Made by a program: the position numbers and the translations under genes. Shown here piece after piece: positions 26,854 to 36,178 of a DNA stretch of 64,000 nucleotides. Below the pieces are notes generated by a model that saw only the letters and a list, made by a program, of their open reading frames with translations, did not search any database and had not been told where the DNA came from. The number at the start of each line of letters is the position of its first letter. Position 1 is the first letter of the stretch. The stretch covers positions 186,001-250,000 of the forward strand of contig NZ_JACRMG010000009.1 in the NCBI RefSeq assembly GCF_016219575.1, read 5' to 3'. The stretch comes from Bradyrhizobium sp. Lineage in GTDB: Bacteria > Pseudomonadota > Alphaproteobacteria > Rhizobiales > Xanthobacteraceae.

Positions 26854-28443
26854 ATGACGGCCCTGCTCGAGATGCGCGGCATCGGCAAATCCTTCGCGGG
26901 CGCAAAGGCGCTGGACGACGTCAACTTTTCCGTGCGGCAGGGCGAGATCCATGCCCTGGTGGGCGAGAATGGTGCCGGCAAATCGACCCTCGTGAAGGTG
27001 CTGAGCGGCGTCTATCCCCACGGCAGCTATGGCGGCGACATCGTCTATGACGGCGAGGTGCGGCACTTCCGCGACATCAATGATTCCGAGGCGCTCGGCA
27101 TCATCATCATCCATCAGGAGCTGGCGCTGATCCCGCTGCTCTCGATCGCCGAGAACATCTTCATCGCCAATCCGCCGTCGCGGCTGGGCGTGATCGACCG
27201 CGACGCTGTCTACCGGCGGTCGCTGCAATTGCTGGCGAAAGTCGGCCTCGACGAGGCGCCGGATACGCTGGTCACCGACATCGGGGTCGGCAAGCAGCAG
27301 CTGGTCGAGATCGCCAAGGCGCTGTCCAAGCAGGTGCGCCTCTTGATCCTCGACGAGCCGACCGCAAGCCTCAACGAAAGCGACAGCTCGGCCTTGCTCG
27401 ACCTGCTGCTCGAATTCCGGGCCCAGGGCATGTCCGCGATCCTGATTTCGCACAAGCTCGGGGAGGTGGCCCGCGTCGCCGACCGCATCACCGTGCTGCG
27501 CGACGGCCATGTCGTCGATACGCTGGAGCGCGAGGCCGGCGGCTTCGAGGAGGATCGCATCATCCGCAAGATGGTGGATCGTGACCTCAAGCATCGCTTT
27601 CCCGCGCGCAAGCCCGCGATCGGCGAGGTGGCGTTGGAGGTCGAAAACTGGTCGGTCTATCATCCCCAGCATGTGGACCGGCAGGTCATCCGGAACGTGG
27701 ACTTCCACGTCCGCCGCGGCGAGATCGTCGGTATCGCCGGTCTGATGGGGGCCGGGCGCACCGAGTTCGCCATGAGCCTGTTCGGCAGGTCCTGGGGCCA
27801 CCGGATCACCGGACGCGCCCGGCTGAACGGCCGCGAAGTCGACCTCTCGACGGTCAGCCGCGCCATCGACGCGGGGCTTGCCTATGTCACGGAGGACCGC
27901 AAGCAGCTCGGACTCCTCCTGGCCGAGGACGTCCGCAAGAACATCACGCTTGCCAATCTCGATCGCGTCGCAGCCGGCCGCGTCATCGACGATATCAGGG
28001 AGCTCGCGGTAGCGAGCGAATACCGCGAGCGCATGCACATCCGTTGCTCCGACGTCTATCAGGCGTCGGGCGAGCTGTCCGGCGGCAACCAGCAGAAGGT
28101 CGTGCTGTCGAAATGGCTGTTCACCGATCCGCAGGTGCTGATCCTGGACGAGCCGACCCGCGGCATCGATATCGGCGCCAAATACGAGATCTATTGCATC
28201 ATCAACGAGCTCGCCGAAGCCGGCAAGGCGATCGTCGTGATCTCGTCGGAAATGCCGGAATTGCTCGGCATCTGCGACCGCATCTGCGTGATGGACGCGG
28301 GCGCCTTCGTCGGCGAGTTCAGCCGCGCTGAAGCGACGCAGGAGAAGATCATGCGCGCCATCATGCGCAAGGGCGAGCGGCTGGTCGACAGGGAGCTCGA
28401 GCGAAAACTGGAACAGAAGCTGCCGGGAGACGCGCATCCATGA
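26854..28443 (+). CDS. gguA: Sugar ABC transporter ATPase GguA
   Basis: 529 residues with two nucleotide-binding domains in one chain, as in sugar importers of the CUT2 class. The first domain has an intact Walker A (GENGAGKST), Q-loop and [15 protein letters not shown]. The second has the degenerate Walker A typical of the class (GLMGAGRTE), with [14 protein letters not shown] and [11 protein letters not shown]. It energises uptake of the ChvE-delivered sugar through GguB. The stop overlaps the gguB start by 4 bases. Confidence 0.96.
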   Translation: MTALLEMRGIGKSFAGAKALDDVNFSVRQGEIHALVGENGAGKSTLVKVLSGVYPHGSYGGDIVYDGEVRHFRDINDSEALGIIIIHQELALIPLLSIAENIFIANPPSRLGVIDRDAVYRRSLQLLAKVGLDEAPDTLVTDIGVGKQQLVEIAKALSKQVRLLILDEPTASLNESDSSALLDLLLEFRAQGMSAILISHKLGEVARVADRITVLRDGHVVDTLEREAGGFEEDRIIRKMVDRDLKHRFPARKPAIGEVALEVENWSVYHPQHVDRQVIRNVDFHVRRGEIVGIAGLMGAGRTEFAMSLFGRSWGHRITGRARLNGREVDLSTVSRAIDAGLAYVTEDRKQLGLLLAEDVRKNITLANLDRVAAGRVIDDIRELAVASEYRERMHIRCSDVYQASGELSGGNQQKVVLSKWLFTDPQVLILDEPTRGIDIGAKYEIYCIINELAEAGKAIVVISSEMPELLGICDRICVMDAGAFVGEFSRAEATQEKIMRAIMRKGERLVDRELERKLEQKLPGDAHP

Positions 28444-29630
28444 GCGACAACACCGCGATGCTTCCCGGGGCAGGCAAGCACACCGGCTTCATCAAGGCCA
28501 ATCTACGCGAATACGGCATGCTGCTGTCGCTGTTTGCCATCATGCTGTTCTTCGAGTTCGCCACCGACGGCACGTTGCTGCGCCCGCTCAACCTCACCAA
28601 TCTGGTGCTGCAGAACAGCTATATCGTGATCATGGCGCTGGGCATGCTGCTGGTGATCGTCACCGGCCACATCGACCTTTCGGTCGGCTCCGTCGCGGGC
28701 TTCATCGGTGCGATCGCCGCGGTGCTGATGGTGCGGTACGGCGTGCATTTCATTCCCGCCACCATCGTCTGCCTGGCGCTCGGCGGCCTGATCGGCGCGG
28801 CGCAGGGCTATTGGGTGGCCTATTTCAGGATTCCGTCCTTCATCGTCACGCTGGCGGGCATGCTGGTGTTCAAGGGGCTGGCGCTCGCCGTGCTGCAGGG
28901 ACAGTCGGTAGGCCCGTTCTCGCCGACCTTCCAGAAGCTCTCTTCCGGCTTCATTCCGGAACTGTTTCCCGATGCCGGCTCGCTCTATCCGACGTCGCTG
29001 CTGATCGGCGCAGTGCTGGCGCTCGGCCTGATCTACGTCGGCGCCAAGACCCGCGCCCGGCTTGCAAGCCACGGTGTCGAGATCGAACCGGCCGCTTTCT
29101 TCGCATTGAAGAACTTCATCCTGTTCGCCGCGGTCATGTACTTCACCTACCTGATCGCCTCGCATCGCGGCCTGCCCAACGTTCTCGTCATCATGGTCGC
29201 GCTGATCGCGCTTTATGGCTTCATCACCACGCGCACCACCATCGGCCGGCAGGTCTATGCGGTCGGCGGCAACGAGAAGGCGGCGAAGCTCTCGGGCATC
29301 AAGACCGAGCGGCTGACCTTCCTGACCTTCGTCAACATGGGTGTGCTGGCCGCGCTCGCCGGCCTGATCTTCGCTGCACGGCTCAACACGGCAACCCCGA
29401 AGGCCGGCGCCGGGTTCGAGCTCGACGTGATCGCCGCCTGCTTCATCGGCGGCGCCTCGGCCTATGGCGGTGTCGGGCGGGTCGCGGGCGCCGTGATCGG
29501 TGCGCTGATCATGGGCGTGATGAACAACGGCATGTCGATCCTCGGCATCGGGATCGACTACCAGCAGGTGATCAAGGGCCTGGTGCTGCTCGGCGCCGTC
29601 TGCCTTGACGTCTACAACCAGCGGCGCTGA
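28440..29630 (+). CDS. gguB: Sugar ABC transporter permease GguB
   Basis: 396-residue permease with about ten membrane helices. [21 protein letters not shown] near residue 75 and [13 protein letters not shown] near 275 (the coupling helix that contacts the ATPase) are diagnostic of CUT2 permeases, as is [20 protein letters not shown]. The start ATG overlaps the gguA stop (ATGA). It ends the chvE-gguA-gguB operon; no clear terminator is seen before dusA. Confidence 0.95.
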   Translation: MSDNTAMLPGAGKHTGFIKANLREYGMLLSLFAIMLFFEFATDGTLLRPLNLTNLVLQNSYIVIMALGMLLVIVTGHIDLSVGSVAGFIGAIAAVLMVRYGVHFIPATIVCLALGGLIGAAQGYWVAYFRIPSFIVTLAGMLVFKGLALAVLQGQSVGPFSPTFQKLSSGFIPELFPDAGSLYPTSLLIGAVLALGLIYVGAKTRARLASHGVEIEPAAFFALKNFILFAAVMYFTYLIASHRGLPNVLVIMVALIALYGFITTRTTIGRQVYAVGGNEKAAKLSGIKTERLTFLTFVNMGVLAALAGLIFAARLNTATPKAGAGFELDVIAACFIGGASAYGGVGRVAGAVIGALIMGVMNNGMSILGIGIDYQQVIKGLVLLGAVCLDVYNQRR

Positions 29631-29760
29631 GGCTGCGCGCCGGGTTGGCCAGTGAAGCTACTTTGCATGGGGTTGTTTTCGACATTTCAGTTGGACGGAT
29701 GGGCAGCGTTTTCAGGAACATCAGGTTGCATTGAGCCGGTACTGCGGTTAGGCAATTGAG

Positions 29761-30747
29761 ATGAAATGGAAATTCTCCGTCGCCCCGATGATGGACTGGA
29801 CCGACCGGCATTGCCGCGTCTTCCATCGCCTCATGACGCGGCGGGCGCGGCTCTATACGGAGATGCTGACCACCGGCGCCATCCTCCATGGCGACCGCGC
29901 CCGGCTGCTCGGCTTCGATGCCAGCGAGCATCCGGTGGCGCTCCAGCTCGGCGGCTCGTCGCCGGCGGACCTCGGAGAGGCCGCGCGGATCGGCGAGGAT
30001 TTCGGCTATGACGAGATCAACCTCAATGTCGGTTGCCCCTCCGACCGCGTGAAGGACGGCCGCTTCGGTGCCTGCCTGATGGCGGAGCCGGCGCTGGTTG
30101 CCGAATGCGTCGCCGCGATGAAGCAGGCGGTGAAGATTCCGGTCACGGTAAAATGCCGGATCGGCATCGACGACCAGGATCCGGAAGCCGCCCTCGATAC
30201 GCTCGCCCGCGGCGTGGTCGCGGCCGGCACCGATGCGCTGATCGTGCATGCGCGAAAGGCCTGGCTGAACGGGCTGTCGCCGAAGGAGAACCGCGACATC
30301 CCGCCGCTCGATTACCGGCGCGTCTATCGGCTGAAAGTTGCGCTCCCCGATGTGCCCGTCATCATCAACGGCGGCATCGGCAGCATCGAGGAGGCGAAGG
30401 CGCATCTGGCGCATGTCGATGGCGTCATGCTCGGGCGTGCGGCCTATCAGGACCCGTGGCGGCTCCTGGCGGTCGATCCCCAACTGTTCGGCGAGACGGC
30501 GCCGCACGCATCGATGAAGGACGTGTTCGAGGCGATGACGCCCTATATCGCGCGCGAGCTCGCATCAGGCACGCGGTTGCACGCGATCACGCGGCATTTC
30601 GTCGGCGCCTTCCATGGCGTGCCCGGCGCGCGCGCGTTCCGCCGGCATCTCGCCGAACATGGCGTCAGGAGCGGGGCGGGCATTGACGTGCTGCGCGATG
30701 CGGTCGCGCTGGTCCGCGAGCGCGAGGCCGCCTCACTTGCGGCGTGA
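29761..30747 (+). CDS. dusA: tRNA-dihydrouridine synthase A
   Basis: 328-residue FMN enzyme that reduces uridines in the tRNA D-loop. SVAPMMDWTDRHCRVFHRL at the N-terminus, YTEMLTTGAILHGD, NLNVGCPSDRVKDGRFGACL (active cysteine in GxFGACLM) and the FMN phosphate site GGIGSIEEAK followed by GVMLGRAAYQDP are DusA features. Its last 15 bases overlap the convergent protease gene. Housekeeping function. Confidence 0.96.
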   Translation: MKWKFSVAPMMDWTDRHCRVFHRLMTRRARLYTEMLTTGAILHGDRARLLGFDASEHPVALQLGGSSPADLGEAARIGEDFGYDEINLNVGCPSDRVKDGRFGACLMAEPALVAECVAAMKQAVKIPVTVKCRIGIDDQDPEAALDTLARGVVAAGTDALIVHARKAWLNGLSPKENRDIPPLDYRRVYRLKVALPDVPVIINGGIGSIEEAKAHLAHVDGVMLGRAAYQDPWRLLAVDPQLFGETAPHASMKDVFEAMTPYIARELASGTRLHAITRHFVGAFHGVPGARAFRRHLAEHGVRSGAGIDVLRDAVALVREREAASLAA

Positions 30748-31263
30748 GTGCTCGGGATAGCCGTGCAGCGACAGCCTGTCGGAGCGCACGCCCCAGCTCT
30801 CCAGCCGGTCGAGAAAGCTCATGCCGAGCAGATTGGTCTTCATGTGCCCGCGCGGCACCACCAGCGCCGGCACTGATTTCTCTGTAAGCTTGCCCACGGT
30901 GAGGCGATCCAGCGTCAGCCGCGCCGCCCTGGTGTGGCCGCCGGCGGTTTCCAGATCGACATTGTATTCGAGCATCTCGATGGGAACGCCGATTGCCTTC
31001 GCCGTCTCCCAGGTCAGCACGACGGATGTTGCGCCGGTATCAATCACCATCGGTGCGGTGACGCCGTTGATCTTCGCCTTCAGTGCGAATTCGCCGCTCT
31101 GGCCGCGCGGGATCTGCACCGGAGGCGGTGCCGACAGGCTCTTCTGCCGCAGCATGTGCGAGATGCTGTCGCCGGCGCGCGAGATCTGCTCGGGATCGCC
31201 GTAGGCCACCACGGCGCCCGCGGTGCCCGCCAGAAACAGCAGGATGAGCAGGACGCGGGTCAT
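30733..31263 (-). CDS. Retropepsin-like aspartic protease (TIGR02281 type)
   Basis: 176 residues: an N-terminal membrane anchor or signal (residues 1-21), a linker, and a one-lobed aspartic protease domain with the active-site triad MVIDTGATSVVLTWETA. Later FLDRLESWGV is the flap/hydrophobic-Gly region. Such proteins work as dimers in the periplasm; targets in rhizobia are unknown. The DUF1289 gene lies 28 bases upstream in the same direction. Confidence 0.88.
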   Translation of the reverse strand: MTRVLLILLFLAGTAGAVVAYGDPEQISRAGDSISHMLRQKSLSAPPPVQIPRGQSGEFALKAKINGVTAPMVIDTGATSVVLTWETAKAIGVPIEMLEYNVDLETAGGHTRAARLTLDRLTVGKLTEKSVPALVVPRGHMKTNLLGMSFLDRLESWGVRSDRLSLHGYPEHSRRK

Positions 31264-31291
31264 GGTGCCGCTCCCGCAAGAGCCGGCGCGA

Positions 31292-31492
31292 TCAGGCTTT
31301 CTTGCGCGCCTCCGGCGGCGTCAGGCCGGCTTGCGCCATGCGCGATGCGAGTTGCGCCATGACGGCGCGCCGCTCGGTGCCGTCCATGCCGGACCAGCGC
31401 GCGATCTCCGGCAGCGTGCGGCCGCAGCCGAGGCAGAGATTGGTTCCGGGGTCCATCTGGCAGACTGCGATACACGGCGTTTCTTGGCTCAT
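31292..31492 (-). CDS. DUF1289 protein
   Basis: 66 residues from the ATG at 31492. It has the DUF1289 cysteine set: CIAVC then CLGCGRTLPEIARW (Cys-x4-Cys...Cys-x2-Cys), a likely small metal-binding fold. Function unknown. It is probably co-transcribed with the aspartic protease. An upstream ATG (31528) would add 12 residues outside the domain. Confidence 0.85.
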   Translation of the reverse strand: MSQETPCIAVCQMDPGTNLCLGCGRTLPEIARWSGMDGTERRAVMAQLASRMAQAGLTPPEARKKA

Positions 31493-31538
31493 TCTTGCAT
31501 AGTGAAGGATGGTTTGGCGCTTGCGCAAGCGCCGGCTG

Positions 31539-33137
31539 CTACAGCCCGGTGCCCGCGCTCATGATCGGCTTGTGGCGCGGGCGGCGTTTTTCGTCGGCGA
31601 CATTGGCGTTCTCCGGCTGCAGCGGCGGGGCTTCCTCGGTCATCGGCCCGAGCGCCGACATGACGCGCTCCGGCGGGAAGGTGATGATCACCTCGGTGCC
31701 GATGCGAACCTTCGATTTCAGCGTGAAGGTGCCGCCGTGCATGTCGATCAGGCTTTTTGCGATCGGCAGCCCGAGCCCCGCGCCTTGCTCCGCCGACTTG
31801 ATGGAATTGGAACCCTGGCCGAAAGAGGCGAGCACGATCGGGATCTCGTCCTCAGGGATTCCGGAGCCGGTGTCCTTGACGCTGAGATATTGCCCGCCGG
31901 ATGCGGTCCAGCCTGCCTTGAGCCAGATCTCGCCGCCCTGCGGCGTGAACTTGATCGAGTTGGACAAGAGGTTGAGCACGATCTGCCGGATGGCGCGCTC
32001 GTCGCCCCAGATCTTCGGCATGCCGTGCTCGAACACCTCGTGGATGGTGATGCCGCGGCTGGAAGCGCGCAGCTTCAGCAGATGATGGCAATCGGCGACG
32101 ACGTTCACCAGCGACACCGCTTCCTCGTTGAGCTCGTAGCGGCCGGCCTCGATGCGGCTGAGGTCGAGGATCTCGTTGATCAGGTTGAGCAGGTGAACGC
32201 CGGAATTGTGGATGTCCGCCGAATATTCCTTGTAGACGGGCACGCTGTGCGCGCCGAAGATCTCGCTCTTCATCACCTCGGAGAAACCGAGGATGGCGTT
32301 CAGCGGCGTGCGCAGCTCGTGGCTCATCTGGGCGAGGAAGCGCGACTTGGCGACGTTGGCGGACTCGGCGCGGTGGCGCGCTTCGTCGGAGATCGCCTTG
32401 GCCTGTTCGAGCTCGCCGATCAGCGCGTCCTTTTCGGCCCGCGCCTCCAGCGTCGCGAGCGTCGTCGAGTGCAGGCGATGGGCGAGCAGCGCAAAGTAGC
32501 CTTCGGCGGCGAGCGCCAGCACCGCCAGCACGTAGTTGTCGAGCGTGCCTGACAGGATGAAGTTGAGCGCGATTGCTGCCGTCACCGGCGCGGTAGCCGC
32601 CAGCGCCGCAATCGGCAGGCTCGCCGCCAGCATGCTGGACACCGCGATGACCAGCAGCATCAGGAACATCATCAGCGTGTTGGAGGCGACGTCGAGCCCG
32701 GCGGGGCGGATCAGGATCGCGGTCCAGGTCAGGCCGTAGAGCAGATCGAGCAAGACGAAACGCGTGCGCCATTTGCGTGTCGCGGGAAGGGAGGCAGGTT
32801 CGGCGAGGAAGCGCGCGCAGCTGCGAATGATCGCGGCATGGATGCAGAGCATGCCGCAGGTCCAGGCCGCTGCGGAAACCGGCTGCATCCAGAAGCCGAA
32901 CAGCGCGCCGGTCGCCACCACCAGCAGCATGACGACGAAGGACGCCGACATCCGTGTTTGTGCGTACTGCCGGAGCAGTTCCGTGTCGAAGGCGGGGCGG
33001 GTGCCGCTGGTTGACGTTAACCGGTCGCGCGCCTCGCGGACCCGCTGTGCCGCCACGCGCCGCGCATTGACGGGCGCAGCGGGGGCAGGTTCGGCCGGAA
33101 GCTGGACAACTTCAGGCTTTTCAGCGGGTTTACTCAT
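31539..33137 (-). CDS. Membrane sensor histidine kinase (DivJ/PleC-like)
   Basis: About 532 residues. A proline-rich cytoplasmic start is followed by five or six hydrophobic helices (about 65-220), a short coiled coil (230-265), the phospho-acceptor helix SHELRTPLNAILGFSEVMK (His near residue 273) and an ATPase domain with NLLSNSIKFTPQGGE, VKDTGSGIPEDE and GAGLGLPIAKSL. The H-box closely follows the DivJ/PleC/PdhS group, which acts on DivK in the alphaproteobacterial cell cycle. A CtrA-type site lies 100 bases upstream. The partner is inferred, not shown. An ATG at 33149 is also possible. Confidence 0.85.
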   Translation of the reverse strand: MSKPAEKPEVVQLPAEPAPAAPVNARRVAAQRVREARDRLTSTSGTRPAFDTELLRQYAQTRMSASFVVMLLVVATGALFGFWMQPVSAAAWTCGMLCIHAAIIRSCARFLAEPASLPATRKWRTRFVLLDLLYGLTWTAILIRPAGLDVASNTLMMFLMLLVIAVSSMLAASLPIAALAATAPVTAAIALNFILSGTLDNYVLAVLALAAEGYFALLAHRLHSTTLATLEARAEKDALIGELEQAKAISDEARHRAESANVAKSRFLAQMSHELRTPLNAILGFSEVMKSEIFGAHSVPVYKEYSADIHNSGVHLLNLINEILDLSRIEAGRYELNEEAVSLVNVVADCHHLLKLRASSRGITIHEVFEHGMPKIWGDERAIRQIVLNLLSNSIKFTPQGGEIWLKAGWTASGGQYLSVKDTGSGIPEDEIPIVLASFGQGSNSIKSAEQGAGLGLPIAKSLIDMHGGTFTLKSKVRIGTEVIITFPPERVMSALGPMTEEAPPLQPENANVADEKRRPRHKPIMSAGTGL

Positions 33138-33635
33138 CAGACAACACAATTGCGCCCACGAACCGCGCGGACTTTTGCATTATCTATCTGTGGGCCGAAA
33201 TCGTTAAGCGATGCCTTAAAGAGCTAAAGAATCCCGTTAACGCGGGGTTAAATTAACCTTTGTTCCTCTCGCGCGGCAAATCCACAAGCGGCTTGCTGGC
33301 GAGCGTCGGCAGCGTCGATACGCCGCGATCCCTGGCGTCCAACGCCGACAAGGGACGAAGCTGCTCAAGAGGCCGAAGCTTCTATTTCTGGTTTAAATTG
33401 CGATCTGGCGTCAAAACCATAGCAAAGCCCTGAAAAGGGGGTTGATTGACGCTTGCCGCGCCAGAACTCCACCGCGCCAGCGACCATCGGTCTGGCCTGT
33501 CTCAAATATAAGTTGAATTCGCGGAACCCTTGGTCGCCGCGCCCGTTGTGAAGTGATCCCCTGGCGCGATGGGATTGGTCAGCCGCCAGCCGACAAGGCC
33601 GCTGAGGTTTCACAACCCCGCGTTTGGAGAACACA
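33138..33635. other. Divergent intergenic region with CtrA-type sites
   Basis: 498 bases between the leftward kinase gene and a rightward small exported protein. It holds a perfect TTAA-N7-TTAA site (33237-33251), a near copy with N8 (33204-33219), and the palindrome GGTTAAATTAACC (33246-33258). The rest, 33260-33620, is of lower GC content than coding DNA and has no convincing frame. Confidence 0.6.
33237..33251. promoter_or_regulatory. CtrA-type binding site
   Basis: TTAACGCGGGGTTAA is a perfect TTAA-N7-TTAA, the full CtrA site of alphaproteobacteria. It is about 100 bases upstream of the DivJ/PleC-like kinase start, and TTAA-N8-TTAA lies 21 bases closer to the gene. Confidence 0.6.
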
Positions 33636-33944
33636 ATGAACAAGATAGCAATCTCTTTCGCGGTGGGCGCGAGTGCACTCTTCGTGACTGGCGCAACGGC
33701 TGCACCGCTCGCGGTGAACCGGCTGGCTGCCCCTGACGGCAATGTCCAGAACGTCCGCATGGTATGTGATGAATACGGCCGCTGCTGGCGTCAGCGCTCT
33801 GATCGACGCATGATCCTCCGCGAGTCATACGGAAGCGATGTTCGCCGCGATCGCTACGTCCAGCGCCGTGGCTATGAAGAGCGTGGCGGTATCGGCTTCA
33901 GTGCGCCTGGCGTGAGCGTCGGTATCGGCACCGGCCGCTACTGA
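33636..33944 (+). CDS. Small arginine/tyrosine-rich exported protein
   Basis: 102 residues: signal peptide (1-23, ending ATA), then a hydrophilic part rich in Arg and Tyr with one close cysteine pair (MVCDEYGRCWRQR) and a glycine-rich end (GVSVGIGTGRY). The ATG at 33636 has GGAGA 5 bases upstream. Proteins of this kind recur in Bradyrhizobium with no known function. A strong terminator follows. Confidence 0.75.
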   Translation: MNKIAISFAVGASALFVTGATAAPLAVNRLAAPDGNVQNVRMVCDEYGRCWRQRSDRRMILRESYGSDVRRDRYVQRRGYEERGGIGFSAPGVSVGIGTGRY

Positions 33945-33964
33945 CAAGCGAACCTCTTGCAACA

Positions 33965-33990
33965 GGCCGCGGAGAAATCCGCGGCCATTT
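33965..33990 (+). terminator. Intrinsic terminator
   Basis: A perfect 9-bp stem GGCCGCGGA (33965-33973) / TCCGCGGCC (33978-33986), closed by a GAAA tetraloop, followed by ATTTTGCATTT. Confidence 0.85.
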
Positions 33991-34116
33991 TGCATTTGTG
34001 CCAGCGACACAAAAACAAAAACTGTACCGTTGGAACTGCCTTGTGTTTCGTCGGTTGGTGATGGGAAGCCCCGAGAGCGGTGGGGTTGAATCCAACCAAG
34101 GTCAGCACCCCCCACA

Positions 34117-34365
34117 ATGTTCAAAACCCTGTCAGCCCTGGCGGCATTCGTGGTCCTCGGAGCCTCAGTCATCGCCTTACCCGTACTGGCTCCGAAGGTT
34201 GAAGCCAGTGAAGCAATGGCACTCGCAAAGAGCGACCGCCTGCAGGTCCGGGCGGAGGTGTTGAATTGCGGGAACCAGGTCTGGCCACAGATCGAAGCTG
34301 CATGTTTACGAACTGGCGCAGGTACGAAAGTTCTGGAAGCCCGTCTTGTCACCGCTCGCCGGTGA
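34117..34365 (+). CDS. Small exported protein
   Basis: 82 residues with a hydrophobic signal (MFKTLSALAAFVVLGASVIA), a charged middle (KSDRLQVRAEVLNCG) and two cysteines, Cys51 and Cys63, that could form a disulfide. A family is not recognised beyond similar short exported proteins of Bradyrhizobium. No obvious operon partner. Confidence 0.6.
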   Translation: MFKTLSALAAFVVLGASVIALPVLAPKVEASEAMALAKSDRLQVRAEVLNCGNQVWPQIEAACLRTGAGTKVLEARLVTARR

Positions 34366-34476
34366 GGAATAGCCGACATTTGTTCTGCTCTATCGCAGAG
34401 AATCTTGCGTGACTTATTCCGCGTACATGGCCCAATTGCGCGATGATCGCAGCAGCAGTTCAGCGGACCCTGGCAC

Positions 34477-34695
34477 ATGAAAGATTTCCCACATGCGTCC
34501 TTCCCGCCCGACATCATCAGAGTCATGACGGAAGCGATGGAGAGCGCCGTGTCCGCGCTCCCTCATCCCGTCGCGTCTGCGCACATCCAATCGCTGGCCG
34601 AAACCATTCTGCGCACCACCAAGGAAGGCGAGAGAGATCCCGCAACCCTCGCCAGAATGGCTTTGCTGGAGCTTATGGTCTCACCGCGGGCCTGA
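34477..34695 (+). CDS. Small hypothetical protein
   Basis: 72 residues, largely helical, no membrane segment (MKDFPHASFPPDIIRVMTEA, later ETILRTTKEGERDPATLARM). The pattern of a conserved helix followed by a short polar loop is seen in many short Bradyrhizobium proteins of unknown role. The start has only a weak ribosome site; kept because codon use is coherent and the gap is otherwise empty. Confidence 0.55.
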   Translation: MKDFPHASFPPDIIRVMTEAMESAVSALPHPVASAHIQSLAETILRTTKEGERDPATLARMALLELMVSPRA

Positions 34696-34908
34696 TCGAA
34701 TCTTTCTTCCGGCTCGGCGCGATTTTAGCTCGCTATTTGCCCGCAATGAGCGCAGCAACGATCTGCGAAACATGAGTTCAGGCAAGTCTCGCTCGGCGAC
34801 CGCCCGAATTCAGTTGGCCGCCGATGTATTGCCTTCCGAACCCGGTTGCCCGCGCTGGGCGACTTGCGCCGCGCAGACGCTTATCAACTGTCTCGAGGAG
34901 AAGTCGCG

Positions 34909-36105
34909 ATGTCGACCGCAATAGGACCGATCGAGGTGCCCAAGGTGCTCGTCGTTGAAGACGAGATGGTCTTGCGCATGCGTGCCGCCGATATCGTCGA
35001 AGATGCCGGATTTTGTCCTGTCGAAGCCGTAAATGCCGACGAGGCGATGGCCATTCTGGAGTCCCGCTCGGACATAGCTCTGCTGTTCACGGATATTCAG
35101 ATGCCCGGCAGCATGGACGGGCTGAAGCTGGCCCATGCCGTGCATGCACGCTGGCCTGCCATCAAGATCGTGCTGGTTTCTGGTCAGGTGAGGCCGTCCG
35201 ACGCCGAAAGACCGGCCGACAGCCACTTCTTCGGCAAGCCGCTGGGCGTCGAGCAAATGATCGCCGAATTGCAGGCTATGGTAGGCGTGGGCGCGCTAAA
35301 GATCTTTCCGGGGGCTCCATCGGCGCAGTCCGGAGAGGATGTTCATCCGGGCACCCCGATCGATCCGCCGTCCCGCTCCGCCCATGAGACTGCATTGTCG
35401 GCGGAGAACGACAGTCTTCGCCTGTTGCTGGAACAAGCCGGGATCGACGCCAAGGCCCTGCTTGCGCAAGCCGGGATCGACGCCAAGGAGCGCGAGGCCG
35501 CCGACAAGCTGCAAAAGCTTATTCTTGGTGAACTGCATCATCGCATCAAGAACACTCTCGCCACCGTCAGCGCCATCGCTTCGCAAAGCTTCCGGACGGC
35601 GACCAGCATCGAACACGGACAGACGGCCATGGAGGGCCGGCTACTCGCTCTCGGACGCGCCCACGATCTGCTGATGCAGATCAGCTGGTCCAGTGCCAGT
35701 CTCACTCATACCTTTAGCGGCGCGACCGAACCCTATGACAGCCAGGGGATGCGGCGATTCCATTTCAACGGGCCGGATATCAGGATCACTTCAGGCGCCG
35801 TCATTGCGCTTGCGATGACGCTCAACGAGCTTTGCACCAACACCACCAAATTTGGCGCGCTCTCGAACGTCAACGGCCGTGTCGAAATCGCCTGGACGAT
35901 CGACGAAGAGAAGCAGCGGATGCGTCTGACCTGGACTGAAAAGGGTGGCCCGCCGGTTCAGCAGCCGGCGCGGCGCAGCTTCGGCACGCGCATGATGGAG
36001 TCGCTGGGTCAGCAATTGAATGGCCGTGTGCAGCTCACCTACGATCCATCCGGATTTGTCTACCTTCTGGATGTGCCGCTTGGTTCAATCATTGCGACTG
36101 CGTGA
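34909..36105 (+). CDS. Receiver-HWE histidine kinase hybrid
   Basis: 398 residues. An N-terminal receiver domain (about 10-125: VLVVEDE, phospho-acceptor Asp62 in FTDIQMPG, lysine in FFGKPLG) is joined by a linker with an 11-residue duplication to an HWE-type kinase: H-box ELHHRIKNTLATVSAIA with His211, N-box NELCTNTTKFGALS, and WTEKGGP giving the W-x-E. Receiver first and kinase second, with no sensor domain, suggests a phosphorelay intermediate in the general stress response group of HWE kinases; this is inference. The ATG at 34909 follows CGAGGAGAAG. Confidence 0.88.
   Translation: MSTAIGPIEVPKVLVVEDEMVLRMRAADIVEDAGFCPVEAVNADEAMAILESRSDIALLFTDIQMPGSMDGLKLAHAVHARWPAIKIVLVSGQVRPSDAERPADSHFFGKPLGVEQMIAELQAMVGVGALKIFPGAPSAQSGEDVHPGTPIDPPSRSAHETALSAENDSLRLLLEQAGIDAKALLAQAGIDAKEREAADKLQKLILGELHHRIKNTLATVSAIASQSFRTATSIEHGQTAMEGRLLALGRAHDLLMQISWSSASLTHTFSGATEPYDSQGMRRFHFNGPDIRITSGAVIALAMTLNELCTNTTKFGALSNVNGRVEIAWTIDEEKQRMRLTWTEKGGPPVQQPARRSFGTRMMESLGQQLNGRVQLTYDPSGFVYLLDVPLGSIIATA
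35434..35488 (+). repeat. Two 22-bp direct repeats, 33-bp period, inside the HWE kinase gene
   Basis: Identical 22-base copies begin at 35434 and 35467. They encode QAGIDAK twice in the linker between receiver and kinase domains. The 33-bp period keeps the frame, so gain or loss of a unit would alter linker length by 11 residues. Confidence 0.85.
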
Positions 36106-36178
36106 GGAATCGCTTCCGCAATTGGGAGGAGGTGACATGGCCAACTTCAGGCTTGCGCCAGTCAGTTCCAAACGCGCC

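Noticed and set aside
33365..33760. 131-codon open frame on the minus strand
   Set aside because: It overlaps the small exported protein gene antisense, has no ribosome site and no protein-like composition.
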